DNA of 64,000 nt from Mycolicibacterium sp. YH-1 (GTDB lineage Bacteria; Actinomycetota; Actinomycetes; Mycobacteriales; Mycobacteriaceae): the NCBI RefSeq assembly GCF_022557175.1, contig NZ_CP092915.1, positions 992,001-1,056,000 of the forward strand, in the 5' to 3' direction. This document shows, piece after piece, positions 41,992 through 50,749 of the stretch. The translations under genes were made by a program, and so were the position numbers. The notes below the pieces were generated by a model. The model did not search any database, was not told the DNA's origin, and saw nothing but the letters and a program-made list of their open reading frames with translations. How positions within the stretch are numbered: the stretch's first letter is position 1; each line of letters starts with the position of its first letter.

Positions 41992-43385
41992 CGGGGATTG
42001 GACTCCTGTTCCTGTAGGTCGTCTTCTTCCAGTCGCAGTTCGACCGGCTTCTCGCGGAAACCCTTGGTGCTGAACGCCAGGTAGCCGATGCCGAGCACGA
42101 GCCAGATCAGGCCGAGCACCTTGGCGGAGGTGTCGACGTTGAACCACAGCACCAGGCTCACCAGCACGCCGACACCGGGGACGATCAGGAACCGAACCAG
42201 GTCCCAGCCGTGACGTCGGTTGCCGCGGATGTAGTAGTGGTTGATCACCGAGTAGTTGACCAACACGAAACCGGTGAGCGCGCCGAAACTCATCAACGAG
42301 GCTGCGCCGGAGAGGTTGTCGGCGTAGAAGATCGCGCTGAGTGCGATCAACGAGGTCAGCACGATGTTGTTGACCGGTGTGCGGAATCTGCGGTTCAGGG
42401 TGCCGAAGAAGCGCCGCGGCAGCGCCCCGTCGCGGCCCATCCCGTAGAGGATTCGGGAGGCGGCGGCGAGTCCCGCCATCGCGCAGATCAGGCTGGCCAG
42501 ATTGTCGGTGATCAGGAATGTCGTGGACAGCGCGGTGCCACCGATGCGTTCGAGCAGTTCGAAGATGCCGGCATCGGGGTCGGCGATCTCGGTGTAACCC
42601 TGCGGCCACGCGATCTGGGTGAAGTACGAGATCAACGCGAAGCCCAGCCCCGCGGCGATCGGCACGATCATGATGGCTCGCGGGACCGTCTTGGCGGGGT
42701 CGATGGTCTCCTCGGCCATGGTGGACACCGCGTCGAAGCCCAGGAATGAGACGGCCAGGATCGAGGCGGCCAGCAGAACGTTGCCCGAGTCGAAGTTGCC
42801 AGGGTTGAGCAGTGCGGACGGGACGAACAACGATCCGCTGCCGTTGCCGCGCACCACATATCCGGCGATCAGCCCGATGAGCACGACGGAGAACAGGATC
42901 TGCGCGGCGATGATGACGGTGTTGATACGACCGGTGGCCTTGACGCCGACGATATTGGTCCACGCGCCGATGACGGCGGCCGCCACCACCCACAACCACG
43001 TCGGCACCGCTGGCACGAACTCGTTCATGTAGATGCCGACCAGTAGGTAGCAGATCATCGGCAACAGCAGATAGTCGACCAGCATCACCCAGCCGGTGAG
43101 GAACCCGAGCCAGGGATTGACGGCTTTGCGGACGTAGGTGTACGCCGAGCCCGCCACCGGATACGCCTTCACCATCGCGGCGTAGCTGTACGCGGTGAAG
43201 CACATGACGACCGTGGTGATCACGTAGGCCAGCGCCATCATGCCGCTGGTGAGGTTGGTGATGATGCCGTAGTAGTTGAAGACCACGGTGGGTGCGAGGT
43301 ACGCCAGGCCGAAGACGATCAGATACCGCAGGGTGAGGACGCGTTTGAGCGAGACACCCGATGCCGGCTGGCTGTCGTCTGTCAT
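41988..43385 (-). CDS. APC-superfamily permease resembling putrescine importer PuuP
   Basis: The protein has 465 residues from ATG at 43385 (MTDDSQPASG), with GGGAGG upstream; a longer open frame adds an unlikely leader. About 12 helices are expected. The sequence follows PuuP closely by eye: FGLAYLAPTVVFNYYGIITN, YPVAGSAYTYVRKAVNPWLG, VDYLLLPMICYLLVGIYMNE, FLGFDAVSTMAEETIDP and GALTGFVLVNYSVINHYYIR. Cargo is probably a small amine or amino acid, entering by proton symport. It is translationally coupled to the amidohydrolase and divergent from the FAD amine oxidase. Confidence 0.9.
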   Translation of the reverse strand: MTDDSQPASGVSLKRVLTLRYLIVFGLAYLAPTVVFNYYGIITNLTSGMMALAYVITTVVMCFTAYSYAAMVKAYPVAGSAYTYVRKAVNPWLGFLTGWVMLVDYLLLPMICYLLVGIYMNEFVPAVPTWLWVVAAAVIGAWTNIVGVKATGRINTVIIAAQILFSVVLIGLIAGYVVRGNGSGSLFVPSALLNPGNFDSGNVLLAASILAVSFLGFDAVSTMAEETIDPAKTVPRAIMIVPIAAGLGFALISYFTQIAWPQGYTEIADPDAGIFELLERIGGTALSTTFLITDNLASLICAMAGLAAASRILYGMGRDGALPRRFFGTLNRRFRTPVNNIVLTSLIALSAIFYADNLSGAASLMSFGALTGFVLVNYSVINHYYIRGNRRHGWDLVRFLIVPGVGVLVSLVLWFNVDTSAKVLGLIWLVLGIGYLAFSTKGFREKPVELRLEEDDLQEQESNPR

Positions 43386-43654
43386 CTGGACCTCCCGGTA
43401 GGCGTGCATGGTCGGGGGCAAATGTAGGCCAGCCTCGGTGGGCCCGAACATGCCAAATACGCTCGGTGGACATGACGATCACGCTCTGCTGAGCGGTGGA
43501 GCCCGAAAATGTCGCCAAACCAGATTCCGTGCCGGAACGGTCCTACACAGTGTCAACAGCTTCAGTCGATCCATTACACAGTGGCAAGCGGTGGCCGCTG
43601 CCGTACCTGGCAGTGTGACGTGTCACATACAACTCCTGCTTGAGGTCGATAGTC

Positions 43655-45079
43655 GTGCCCGACACCATCTTCGAACGCCAACCACCATCGGAACACGTTG
43701 TGCGCCAAGCGCTGCGCGACACCGAGCTGGGGTGTTTCTGGGCTGCAGACCTCGGCGCGGTACCGCGGTATCCGCGCGCGACCGCAACCGCCCACTACGA
43801 CTTGGTCATCGTTGGTGGTGGCTACACCGGATTGTGGAGCGCGCTGCTCGCGACACAGCGGGATCCCGGTATCCGGGTGGCGCTGCTGGAGGCGGGGACG
43901 ATCGGGAACGCCGCCTCGGGGCGTAACGGCGGGTTCGTCGAGGCCAGCCTCACCCACGGTGAGGCCAACGGCCGCAGTCGCTGGCCCGCAGAGTTCGACA
44001 CGCTGCAGCGGCTTGGCTACGAGAACCTCGACGACATCGAGAAGTCGGTGGTTGAGCTGGGTCTGGACTGCGACTTCGAACGCAACGGCGTGATCAACGT
44101 CGCGGTCGAGGACTACCAGGTTGAGGAGTTGCGGCAGTCCTCCCACGGCCCGGATGTGACGCTGCTGGACCAGCGCCAGGTGCGTGAGCAGGTCAACTCC
44201 CCGACCTATCTGGCGGGCGCGTGGTCGACCCGCGACGCCGCGACGGTCCAGCCGGCGAAGCTGGCCTCAGAACTCGCCCGGATGTGCCAGCGAAACGGTG
44301 TCAAGATCCACGAGAACACCGCCGTCACGGGACTGACCGGTGCGCGCGGGCTGTCGCCGATTCAGATCGCCACCGACGCCACGACGTTGCTGGCCGACCG
44401 AGTCATTCTGGCTACCAACGCCTTCCCGTCGCTACTCAAGCGCTACCGCTATCACACCGTGCCGGTGTACGACTACGTCCTGATGACCGAGCCGCTCACC
44501 GGTGAACAGCTCGAGTCGATCGGGTGGTGGCGGCGGCAGGGCATCGCTGATATGTCCAACAAGTTCCACTACTACCGGTTGTCCGCCGACAACCGCATTC
44601 TGTGGGGCGGATACGACGCGGTGTATCACTACGGTCGACGGATCGACCCGAGCCTGGAGGACCGGCCCAGCTCCTACGCCACGCTGGCACGCCACTTCTT
44701 CACCACGTTTCCCCAGCTCGAAGGCATCAAGTTCACCCACCGCTGGGCCGGCGTCATCGATACGTCCACCCGGTTCTGCGCGTTCTTCGGCGCCGCCAAC
44801 AAGGGGCGCATCGCCTATGCGGCCGGGTTCACCGGACTCGGCGTTGCGGCGACGCGGTTTGCCGCCAACGTCATGCTCGACAAGATCAACTCCCAGCGCA
44901 CCGAGCGCACCGAGCTGTCCATGGTGTCGTCGAAGCCGCTGCCCTTTCCGCCGGAACCGTTGGCCTGGCTGGGGATCTCGGCGACAACGTGGTCGCTGGA
45001 CCGGGCCGACCATCGCGAGGGCAAGCGCAACGTGCTGCTGCGGGCCTTGGACGCTGCCGGACTCGGATTCGATTCCTAA
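43655..45079 (+). CDS. FAD-dependent amine oxidase (DAO family, PuuB-like)
   Basis: The protein has 474 residues. GTG at 43655 (VPDTIFERQ) is chosen since GAGG stands nine bases before it; an upstream TTG at 43640 adds five residues. After about 45 residues comes the FAD Rossmann motif YDLVIVGGGYTGLWSALLAT, then AALLEAG-type E (seen as RVALLEAGTIGNAASGRNGG), the second FAD segment DRVILATNAF and the C-terminal AYAAGFTGLGVAATRFAANV. The ASGRNGGF and long helical inserts are those of gamma-glutamylputrescine oxidase-like enzymes, which oxidise an amine to an aldehyde, releasing NH3 and H2O2. Confidence 0.92.
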   Translation: MPDTIFERQPPSEHVVRQALRDTELGCFWAADLGAVPRYPRATATAHYDLVIVGGGYTGLWSALLATQRDPGIRVALLEAGTIGNAASGRNGGFVEASLTHGEANGRSRWPAEFDTLQRLGYENLDDIEKSVVELGLDCDFERNGVINVAVEDYQVEELRQSSHGPDVTLLDQRQVREQVNSPTYLAGAWSTRDAATVQPAKLASELARMCQRNGVKIHENTAVTGLTGARGLSPIQIATDATTLLADRVILATNAFPSLLKRYRYHTVPVYDYVLMTEPLTGEQLESIGWWRRQGIADMSNKFHYYRLSADNRILWGGYDAVYHYGRRIDPSLEDRPSSYATLARHFFTTFPQLEGIKFTHRWAGVIDTSTRFCAFFGAANKGRIAYAAGFTGLGVAATRFAANVMLDKINSQRTERTELSMVSSKPLPFPPEPLAWLGISATTWSLDRADHREGKRNVLLRALDAAGLGFDS

Positions 45080-45091
45080 GGGAGGCACCAG

Positions 45092-45433
45092 ATGTGCAAC
45101 GATGTCATTGCCGCCGCGCGCCCGGCCATCCCAGTGAGTCGGTGCCCGCGCAACCTGCCGCCACCAGCGCTCGATCAGTGGAGCTGGCAGCTGCACGGCA
45201 GTTGCCGCGACCATCCGGCGGAGGTCTTCTTCCCGGATGAGATCCGGGGTCGACGTCTGGTGCGGCGTGAGGAGACGGCCAAGGGGATCTGTCGCGAGTG
45301 TCCCGTCCTCGACCGGTGTCGGCAGCACGCGATGACCGCTCCCGAGCCCTACGGCATCTGGGGTGCGATGACGGCGCGAGAACGCGCCGCTGTGCTGGCC
45401 AGGACCGCTACCCCAGCACCTGCAGACGTCTGA
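45092..45433 (+). CDS. WhiB-family iron-sulfur regulator, WhiB3-like
   Basis: The protein has 113 residues. The four cluster ligands are Cys38 (HGSCRDH), Cys67, Cys70 and Cys76 (GICRECPVLDRC). The following turn is EPYGIWGAMTARER, where nearly all WhiB proteins have G-[VI]-W-G-G. The layout (DQWSWQLHGSCRD ahead of the cluster, HAMTAPEPYGIWG after) is closest to WhiB3 from memory. WhiB proteins bind the principal sigma factor. Two further Cys (2 and 18) lie in the N-terminus. It starts 12 bases after the amine oxidase in the same direction and overlaps the convergent dapC by 26 bases. Confidence 0.9.
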   Translation: MCNDVIAAARPAIPVSRCPRNLPPPALDQWSWQLHGSCRDHPAEVFFPDEIRGRRLVRREETAKGICRECPVLDRCRQHAMTAPEPYGIWGAMTARERAAVLARTATPAPADV

Positions 45434-46574
45434 TCGCCTCGTCCATCGTCTCGTCGCGCTTGCAGAAGGCGAAGCGCACCAAGTGATTCCAGTCGCCGAC
45501 GTGTTCGGCCGCGGGATCGCAGAACGCCGACATGGGGATGGCGGCGACCCCCGCGCGTTCAGGCAGCTGCGCGCAGAACGAGGTGCTGTCGGTGTAGCCG
45601 AGCGGGCGCGGGTCGGCACACAGGAAGTAGGTGCCGAAACTGGGGTGCACGTTGAAGCCGATGTCGGTGAGCGCCGTGGCCAGCCGATCGCGCCTGTTCT
45701 GGAAGGACGCCCGCAGTTCGGCGACCCACGCATCCTCGGTGTCAAGGGCGAGGGCGACGGCGGGTTGGAACGGGGCACCGCCGACGTAGGACATGTACTG
45801 CTTGGCCGCTCGCAGGCCGGCAATGAGGTCCCTTGGCCCGCATGCCCATCCGATCTTCCACCCGGTGGCGTTGAACATCTTTCCCGCACTTGAGATGGTG
45901 ACGGTGCGCTCAGCCATGCCGGGGTAGCCGGCCAGGGGCAGGTGGCTGTGCCCGTCGAACACCAGTTGCTCGTAGACCTCGTCGGTGATGACCACCAGGT
46001 CGTGCTCCACGGCGATGGCGGCGATGGCTGCCAACTCCGCGTCTGAGGCCACCATGCCCGTCGGATTGTGCGGTGAGTTCAGGATCAGCGCCCGCGTCCG
46101 AGGCGTGACGGCACGCCGCAACCGGTCGATGTCGATCGCGAAACCGCCTGCGTCGGAGATCAGCGGGACGCTGACCCGATGACAGCCGGCCATCGCGATG
46201 ACGGGGGAGTAGGAGTCATAGAACGGTTCGATCAGCAGCACCTCGGAGCCCGGCTCCACCAGGCCGATGACCGCGGCGGCGATGGCCTCGGTTGCGCCGA
46301 CCGTGACGAGCACCTCGGTGTCGGGGTCGTAGTCGATGCCGTAGTGCCGCCTGCGCTGTGCGGAGATGGCCTCCCGCAGCGATGCGATGCCGAGCCCGGG
46401 CGGGTACTGGTTGACGCCATTGGCGATGGCGTCCTGCGCCGTCTTGAGCATCGACGCGGGCCCGTCCTCATCGGGGAAGCCCTGGCCCAGGTTGACCGCG
46501 CCCAGTCGCGCGGCCAATGCGGATGTCTCCGCGAAGATCGTCACCGCGTAGGGCCTGAGCCGTTCGACCGTCAT
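45408..46574 (-). CDS. dapC: Class I/II PLP aminotransferase, DapC-like
   Basis: The protein has 388 residues with the fold-type-I pattern NLGQGFPDEDGPA, NQYPPGLGIASLREAISAQR, LVTVGATEAIAAAVIGLVEP, NSPHNPTGM, DEVYEQLVFDG and the Schiff-base Lys in TISSAGKMFNATGWKIGWAC, then LVRFAFCKRDE. Position after the far block and orientation match Rv0858c, assigned as N-succinyldiaminopimelate aminotransferase in lysine/peptidoglycan precursor synthesis. The sequence is equally like kynurenine/glutamine transaminase-type enzymes, so the substrate is not certain. Confidence 0.9.
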   Translation of the reverse strand: MTVERLRPYAVTIFAETSALAARLGAVNLGQGFPDEDGPASMLKTAQDAIANGVNQYPPGLGIASLREAISAQRRRHYGIDYDPDTEVLVTVGATEAIAAAVIGLVEPGSEVLLIEPFYDSYSPVIAMAGCHRVSVPLISDAGGFAIDIDRLRRAVTPRTRALILNSPHNPTGMVASDAELAAIAAIAVEHDLVVITDEVYEQLVFDGHSHLPLAGYPGMAERTVTISSAGKMFNATGWKIGWACGPRDLIAGLRAAKQYMSYVGGAPFQPAVALALDTEDAWVAELRASFQNRRDRLATALTDIGFNVHPSFGTYFLCADPRPLGYTDSTSFCAQLPERAGVAAIPMSAFCDPAAEHVGDWNHLVRFAFCKRDETMDEAIRRLQVLG

Positions 46575-46592
46575 GGTCGCCGAGCCTAGGTG

Positions 46593-48017
46593 CTAGCCGA
46601 CTCCCTCGAGGGCATCGGTCTCGGTCTGACCGATCCTGGCGATGACATCCGGGCGTTGACGTGCCAGCCGGAAGTACCACGCCAGCGCGACCGCGATGGT
46701 TGCCAGGAACAGGTACGGAATCACGTTGAGCGGGAATGCCGGGACCGGATAGACATTCGCGAAGAACGTGTACGCCATGGCGAGCACCGCGACGACGGCT
46801 GCGGCCCAGACAAGCCGGTTCGGCTGGCCCGTGCGCCGGGTGTAGATCACGCAGGCGACGGCGACCAGCGAGTAGGCGACCATGTAGCCGTAGGTGCCAT
46901 AGGTGTCTACCCACACCACGATGTCCATGGGGTGCACGTTGGCTGCGAGCAACAGGATGTCCAGGACGATGGCCGCGGGCCCCGCGATGAGCAGTACCCG
47001 GTGCGGGGTCAGATGGCTGTCATGGGTGCGACCGAACCGGTCAGCCACGACACCCTCCTTGCCCATCACGTAGACGATGCGTCCCACCACGTTGAGTGGG
47101 GCGACCACCACGGCGAAGAACGACGCACCGACCCCGAACAGCAGGATCGGAGTGAACCACGACGGCATGCCGATCATGACGGAGATGTCCTGCAACGGAT
47201 TCGCGCTCTCGGCCAGACCGTCCTTCAGCACGGCGATCTGGGTGTACGCAGCGAACACGTACAGAACTCCGACCACCAGGGCACTCCACATGATCGCGCG
47301 GGGTATCGCGGTGTAGGGATTGCGCGCTTCGCGGCCCAGCGCGTCGGCTGAGGAGAATCCGACGAAGCCGAGAATGCCGAGCACCATGCCCGTCGCGACA
47401 CCCTGCATCGGAACGTCTTTCAGCGAGAACTGCGACGGGTCCCAGGCAGCCGGTCCCGCCCACACCAGCGCGAGCACCAGCAGGACGATGATGATGGAGA
47501 CCGATATCAGCTCCAAGGTCAACGACACTCGCGCCGAGAGCCGGATACCGCGAATGGTGAACAGCGTCGCCAGGCCGCCGAGCACAATCGTGAGTGCGAT
47601 CTGCCATCCCACACCGTTGGCGGGAACTCCGAGGTCCAACAGGAAGTCGTTCATGTACGAGACGGCGCCGCCGAGGGAGCCAGCGGTGATCCCCCAGCAC
47701 CCGATCAGGAGCGCGACACCCGCGAGGTAGGCGCCGAACGGTCCAAGCCCCTTGGACACATAGGTGTACAGGGAGCCCGCCGATGCGTGACGTCGTGCGA
47801 ACACCACGACGCAGTAACCGACGGACAGAATCACCACCGTCGCGAGGGCGAACGAGATGATCGTCCCCTTGCCCGCGGTGAGGTAGATGGCCGCCGCGGT
47901 GAACGCGATGACAGCGCTTGGGGCGATGTTCGCGATGGCCTGCGCAGCCAGTTCAGGTCCTGACATCACGCCGTGCCGAAGCCCGGCGTCCTCAGAGGTT
48001 TTGGTAGGCACGGTCAT
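46593..48017 (-). CDS. APC-superfamily amino acid/amine permease
   Basis: The protein has 474 residues from ATG at 48017 (MTVPTKTSEDAG), with GAGGA upstream; the longer open frame is not convincing. About 12 helices are expected. Key blocks are QAIANIAPSAVIAFTAAAIY, RHASAGSLYTYVSKGLGPFG, FVGFSSADALGREARNPYTA (the GFxxADxLGxEA element of basic amino acid/amine APC carriers) and GRIVYVMGKEGVVADRFGRT. It is unlike the PuuP-type permease at 41988. It lies downstream of the alcohol dehydrogenase on the same strand, so the two are probably co-transcribed. Confidence 0.88.
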   Translation of the reverse strand: MTVPTKTSEDAGLRHGVMSGPELAAQAIANIAPSAVIAFTAAAIYLTAGKGTIISFALATVVILSVGYCVVVFARRHASAGSLYTYVSKGLGPFGAYLAGVALLIGCWGITAGSLGGAVSYMNDFLLDLGVPANGVGWQIALTIVLGGLATLFTIRGIRLSARVSLTLELISVSIIIVLLVLALVWAGPAAWDPSQFSLKDVPMQGVATGMVLGILGFVGFSSADALGREARNPYTAIPRAIMWSALVVGVLYVFAAYTQIAVLKDGLAESANPLQDISVMIGMPSWFTPILLFGVGASFFAVVVAPLNVVGRIVYVMGKEGVVADRFGRTHDSHLTPHRVLLIAGPAAIVLDILLLAANVHPMDIVVWVDTYGTYGYMVAYSLVAVACVIYTRRTGQPNRLVWAAAVVAVLAMAYTFFANVYPVPAFPLNVIPYLFLATIAVALAWYFRLARQRPDVIARIGQTETDALEGVG

Positions 48018-48060
48018 GTGTGGTCCTCGGGGATTGGGAGTCATTCGTGGGCAACGTTTC

Positions 48061-49158
48061 TCAGGGCACCAGGAGGGTGCGCAGGGCCTCGCCGGACTCG
48101 AGATCGGCGAAGGCTGCGGCGGCCTCACCGAGAGGCCTGCGCGCCCAGATCAGTGCGTCGAGCTTGAGCTGACCGTCCATGTAGCGGTCGACGAGCGCGG
48201 GGATGTCGATCGACGGCCGAACGGATCCGTAGTTCGAGCCGAGGATGCGCTGATCGGCCTCGGCGAGCACCAGCGGTTCGAACGATGCCTTGGCTCCCGT
48301 CGGGGGGAGTCCGACCACCACGGCCGCGCCACCCAGGCCCAGCATCCGGATCGCCTGTTCGGTGGTGCTGGTGTGCCCGAAGGCGTCGAACGCGTAGTCA
48401 ACGCCGTCGGGGATCAGGGCGCGGAGCTGTTCCTCGGCGTCGCCCTGGGCGGCATTGATCCGATCGGTGGCACCGAACTGGATGGCCATCTGCGTCTTGT
48501 CATCACGAACATCGATCGCGATGATGCGTGCCGCACCTGCGAGCTTCGCACCCTGGATGACGTTGAGCCCGACACCGCCGCAGCCGATGACGGCCACCGT
48601 CGCCCCGGGCTCGACGGCGGCGGTGTTGAGGACCGCGCCGACACCGGTCGCCACAGCACAACCCACCACCGCGATGACGTCCAAGGGGGCGTCCTCTCGC
48701 ACCTTCACCGCGCCCGAGGCGGGCACGATGACCTCTTCGGCGAACGACGAGACGCCCAGATAGTGATGTATCGACTCGCCGTTCGACGACAGGCGCGAGG
48801 TGCCGTCGAACAGCGTCCCCAGGGGCGCGACCACGGTGGCGACCTTCTGGCAGCGCGCCTCGTGACCGGAGCGGCAGTAGCGGCACTCGCCGCAGGGCGG
48901 CACCCACGACAGCACCACGTGATCGCCGACGGCGAGCGTGGTGACGCCCTCACCCAGCTCAGTGACCACACCCGAACCCTCGTGGCCCATGACCAGCGGT
49001 GCGGGCGCGTCCCACTCGCCACGCTTGACGTGCAGATCGGAGTGGCACACGCCGGCCGCGGCGATCTTCACCCGCACCTCACCGGCCTTCGGGCCTGCGA
49101 GGTCAACATCGGTGTACTCGATGGGCAGAGCGGGTTCTCGGAAGACGATGGCTTTCAC
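48061..49158 (-). CDS. Zinc-dependent alcohol dehydrogenase (MDR, class III-like)
   Basis: The protein has 365 residues. The catalytic zinc site is GVCHSDLHVKRGEW with GHEGSGVVTELGEGV and Cys in the C-terminal half of the domain. The structural zinc site is PPCGECRYCRSGHEARC (four Cys). The NAD-binding motif is VAVIGCGGVGLNVIQGAKLA followed by IIAIDVRDDK (Asp preferring NAD). It probably interconverts an alcohol and an aldehyde. The divergent PucR regulator and the adjacent permease suggest it acts on the imported compound after deamination. Confidence 0.92.
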   Translation of the reverse strand: MKAIVFREPALPIEYTDVDLAGPKAGEVRVKIAAAGVCHSDLHVKRGEWDAPAPLVMGHEGSGVVTELGEGVTTLAVGDHVVLSWVPPCGECRYCRSGHEARCQKVATVVAPLGTLFDGTSRLSSNGESIHHYLGVSSFAEEVIVPASGAVKVREDAPLDVIAVVGCAVATGVGAVLNTAAVEPGATVAVIGCGGVGLNVIQGAKLAGAARIIAIDVRDDKTQMAIQFGATDRINAAQGDAEEQLRALIPDGVDYAFDAFGHTSTTEQAIRMLGLGGAAVVVGLPPTGAKASFEPLVLAEADQRILGSNYGSVRPSIDIPALVDRYMDGQLKLDALIWARRPLGEAAAAFADLESGEALRTLLVP

Positions 49159-49281
49159 GGGGCTCCTTATGGCTCCTGGCGGGGCGTGAATCCCACGAAT
49201 CGTAAGAAGTCGGCGACCAAGTTGTCAGCCGCAAAAAGTGTGGTTCGGCCGCCAGCAATCATCATTTCGTACACTCGCTGC

Positions 49282-50739
49282 ATGGCCTACGACGTGCGGT
49301 CGATCGCGGAGTACCTCGATGCCGAGCTCGTCGTCGGCGCGGTGGACGGGGCGACGCCGGTGGAGGGCGCGATCCCCCTTGCCGACCTGGTGGTCGCGAG
49401 TACACCGGGGTACGCCACCCTCGCCATCGCCACAGCGAAGGAGTGGGCACAGGCACTGGACACAGACGATCGGCAACCCCGGTTGACCGGATGTGTGGCG
49501 GTCATTGCCGGCGGGCCGGCCGATCCTGACATCAGGGCTGCGCTGAGCGGCCGCGACCTCACCGCCGTCGTCGTGGCTGAGCTGGCCGCCGACGTCGTGC
49601 ATCCGAAACTGATCGCGCTGATCGCGGCTGACCACGCTGCCGAGGACCGGCGGGTCACCACGGGAACCAAGGTGCTCACACAGGTGGCCCGTCGCGGCGG
49701 TGTGGTGGCCGTCGTCGCCGAACTCGCGCACCGAATCGACGGGTGGGCCGTTCTCCTCGATGCGCACGGTGAGGTGATCACCACGGCGGGCGCGGGCAGT
49801 CTGCATGTGCGGGACGCGGGATCGGTCGCGTTCGGCCGGCGAGTGCGCATCCGCCATCCGGGACTGCAGGTGCATCCAGTGGGGCAGGGTGAGGATGTCA
49901 GCGCGTATCTCGTCATAGGTGCGCGCGGGTCCACGAGCCGCAGCCGTGACCTTGCCTCTCAGGTCGCCGCCCTGCTCGACCTCCTGTTGCACACCCCGAA
50001 TCACCCCGCCACCGAACGCCTGGGGCGTGACGTGATGCTGTCGACTCTGCTGCGTGGCGGCGCCGAGGCGGCAACCCTGTTGCGCCGCTGGGGAGTTCAC
50101 GACCCATCGCTGACGGCCTTCGCGGTCTCATCTCAGTCGCGTGCCATCGACCCCGAACGCCAGACCATCCGCTGGCTCGACGAGCTGGGCGCCGTCCACG
50201 TCGTGTCGGCCGAGCGCGGGAGGGTGCTCGGTTTCATCGGTGACGATCGCGCGACCGAACTCGCCACGATGGTGGAACGACTGAGTGCCGACGCCGGTAT
50301 GCCACTGCGGATGGGACTGGGTTCGTCGGCGAAACCCGAGGCGCTGGCCCGATCTGCCGCCGAGGCACGGCAGGCGCTGGAGATCGCAGTCGTCGACTCA
50401 CGCCCGGTGGTCTGGTACCGCACGTTGGCCACGGTCTCCTATGTCCTGGATCATCTCGACGACAGCGCAACGACGCGCATCGCCGCGGTGCTGGACCCGC
50501 TGCGGGACGACGGCGGTCGTCACGGCGAGCTGGTGCGGACGCTCGAGGTCTACCTGGCCGAACACGGAGCGTGGGGATCCTCGGCCAGCCGGCTGCAGAT
50601 CCATCGTCAGACCCTGGCGGCCCGGATACAGCGCATCGAGGAACTCACCGGGCTGTCGATGTCCAGTCCGGACGACCGGGCCGCGGCGTGGCTGGCAATT
50701 CGTGCCCTGAAGAGCCCGGTGCGGCCTCGAGTCGGTTGA
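49282..50739 (+). CDS. PucR-family transcriptional regulator
   Basis: The protein has 485 residues from ATG at 49282. The open frame runs far upstream, but that part is a mirror of the alcohol dehydrogenase. The N-terminal PucR sensing domain (IAEYLDAELVVGAVDGATPV, then IPLADLVVASTPGYATLAIA) is followed by a GGDEF-like middle (MPLRMGLGSSAKPEALARSA, AEARQALEIAV). The C-terminal HTH_30 is VYLAEHGAWGSSASRLQIHR then QTLAARIQRIEELTGLSM. PucR proteins respond to purine catabolites, amines or amino acids. It is divergent from adh and 10 bases upstream of an Old Yellow Enzyme gene. Confidence 0.92.
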   Translation: MAYDVRSIAEYLDAELVVGAVDGATPVEGAIPLADLVVASTPGYATLAIATAKEWAQALDTDDRQPRLTGCVAVIAGGPADPDIRAALSGRDLTAVVVAELAADVVHPKLIALIAADHAAEDRRVTTGTKVLTQVARRGGVVAVVAELAHRIDGWAVLLDAHGEVITTAGAGSLHVRDAGSVAFGRRVRIRHPGLQVHPVGQGEDVSAYLVIGARGSTSRSRDLASQVAALLDLLLHTPNHPATERLGRDVMLSTLLRGGAEAATLLRRWGVHDPSLTAFAVSSQSRAIDPERQTIRWLDELGAVHVVSAERGRVLGFIGDDRATELATMVERLSADAGMPLRMGLGSSAKPEALARSAAEARQALEIAVVDSRPVVWYRTLATVSYVLDHLDDSATTRIAAVLDPLRDDGGRHGELVRTLEVYLAEHGAWGSSASRLQIHRQTLAARIQRIEELTGLSMSSPDDRAAAWLAIRALKSPVRPRVG

Positions 50740-50749
50740 CGCCCAGGGA

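Noticed and set aside
40669..43518. A single 949-residue minus-strand frame covering amidohydrolase and permease
   Set aside because: Only the last 440 residues are amidohydrolase. The first half is an out-of-frame shadow of the permease, and the true genes overlap by ATGA at 41988-41991.
47887..49281. N-terminal extension of the PucR protein by about 465 residues
   Set aside because: This part lies opposite the alcohol dehydrogenase and permease genes, has no family sequence, and a proper PucR domain begins at ATG 49282.
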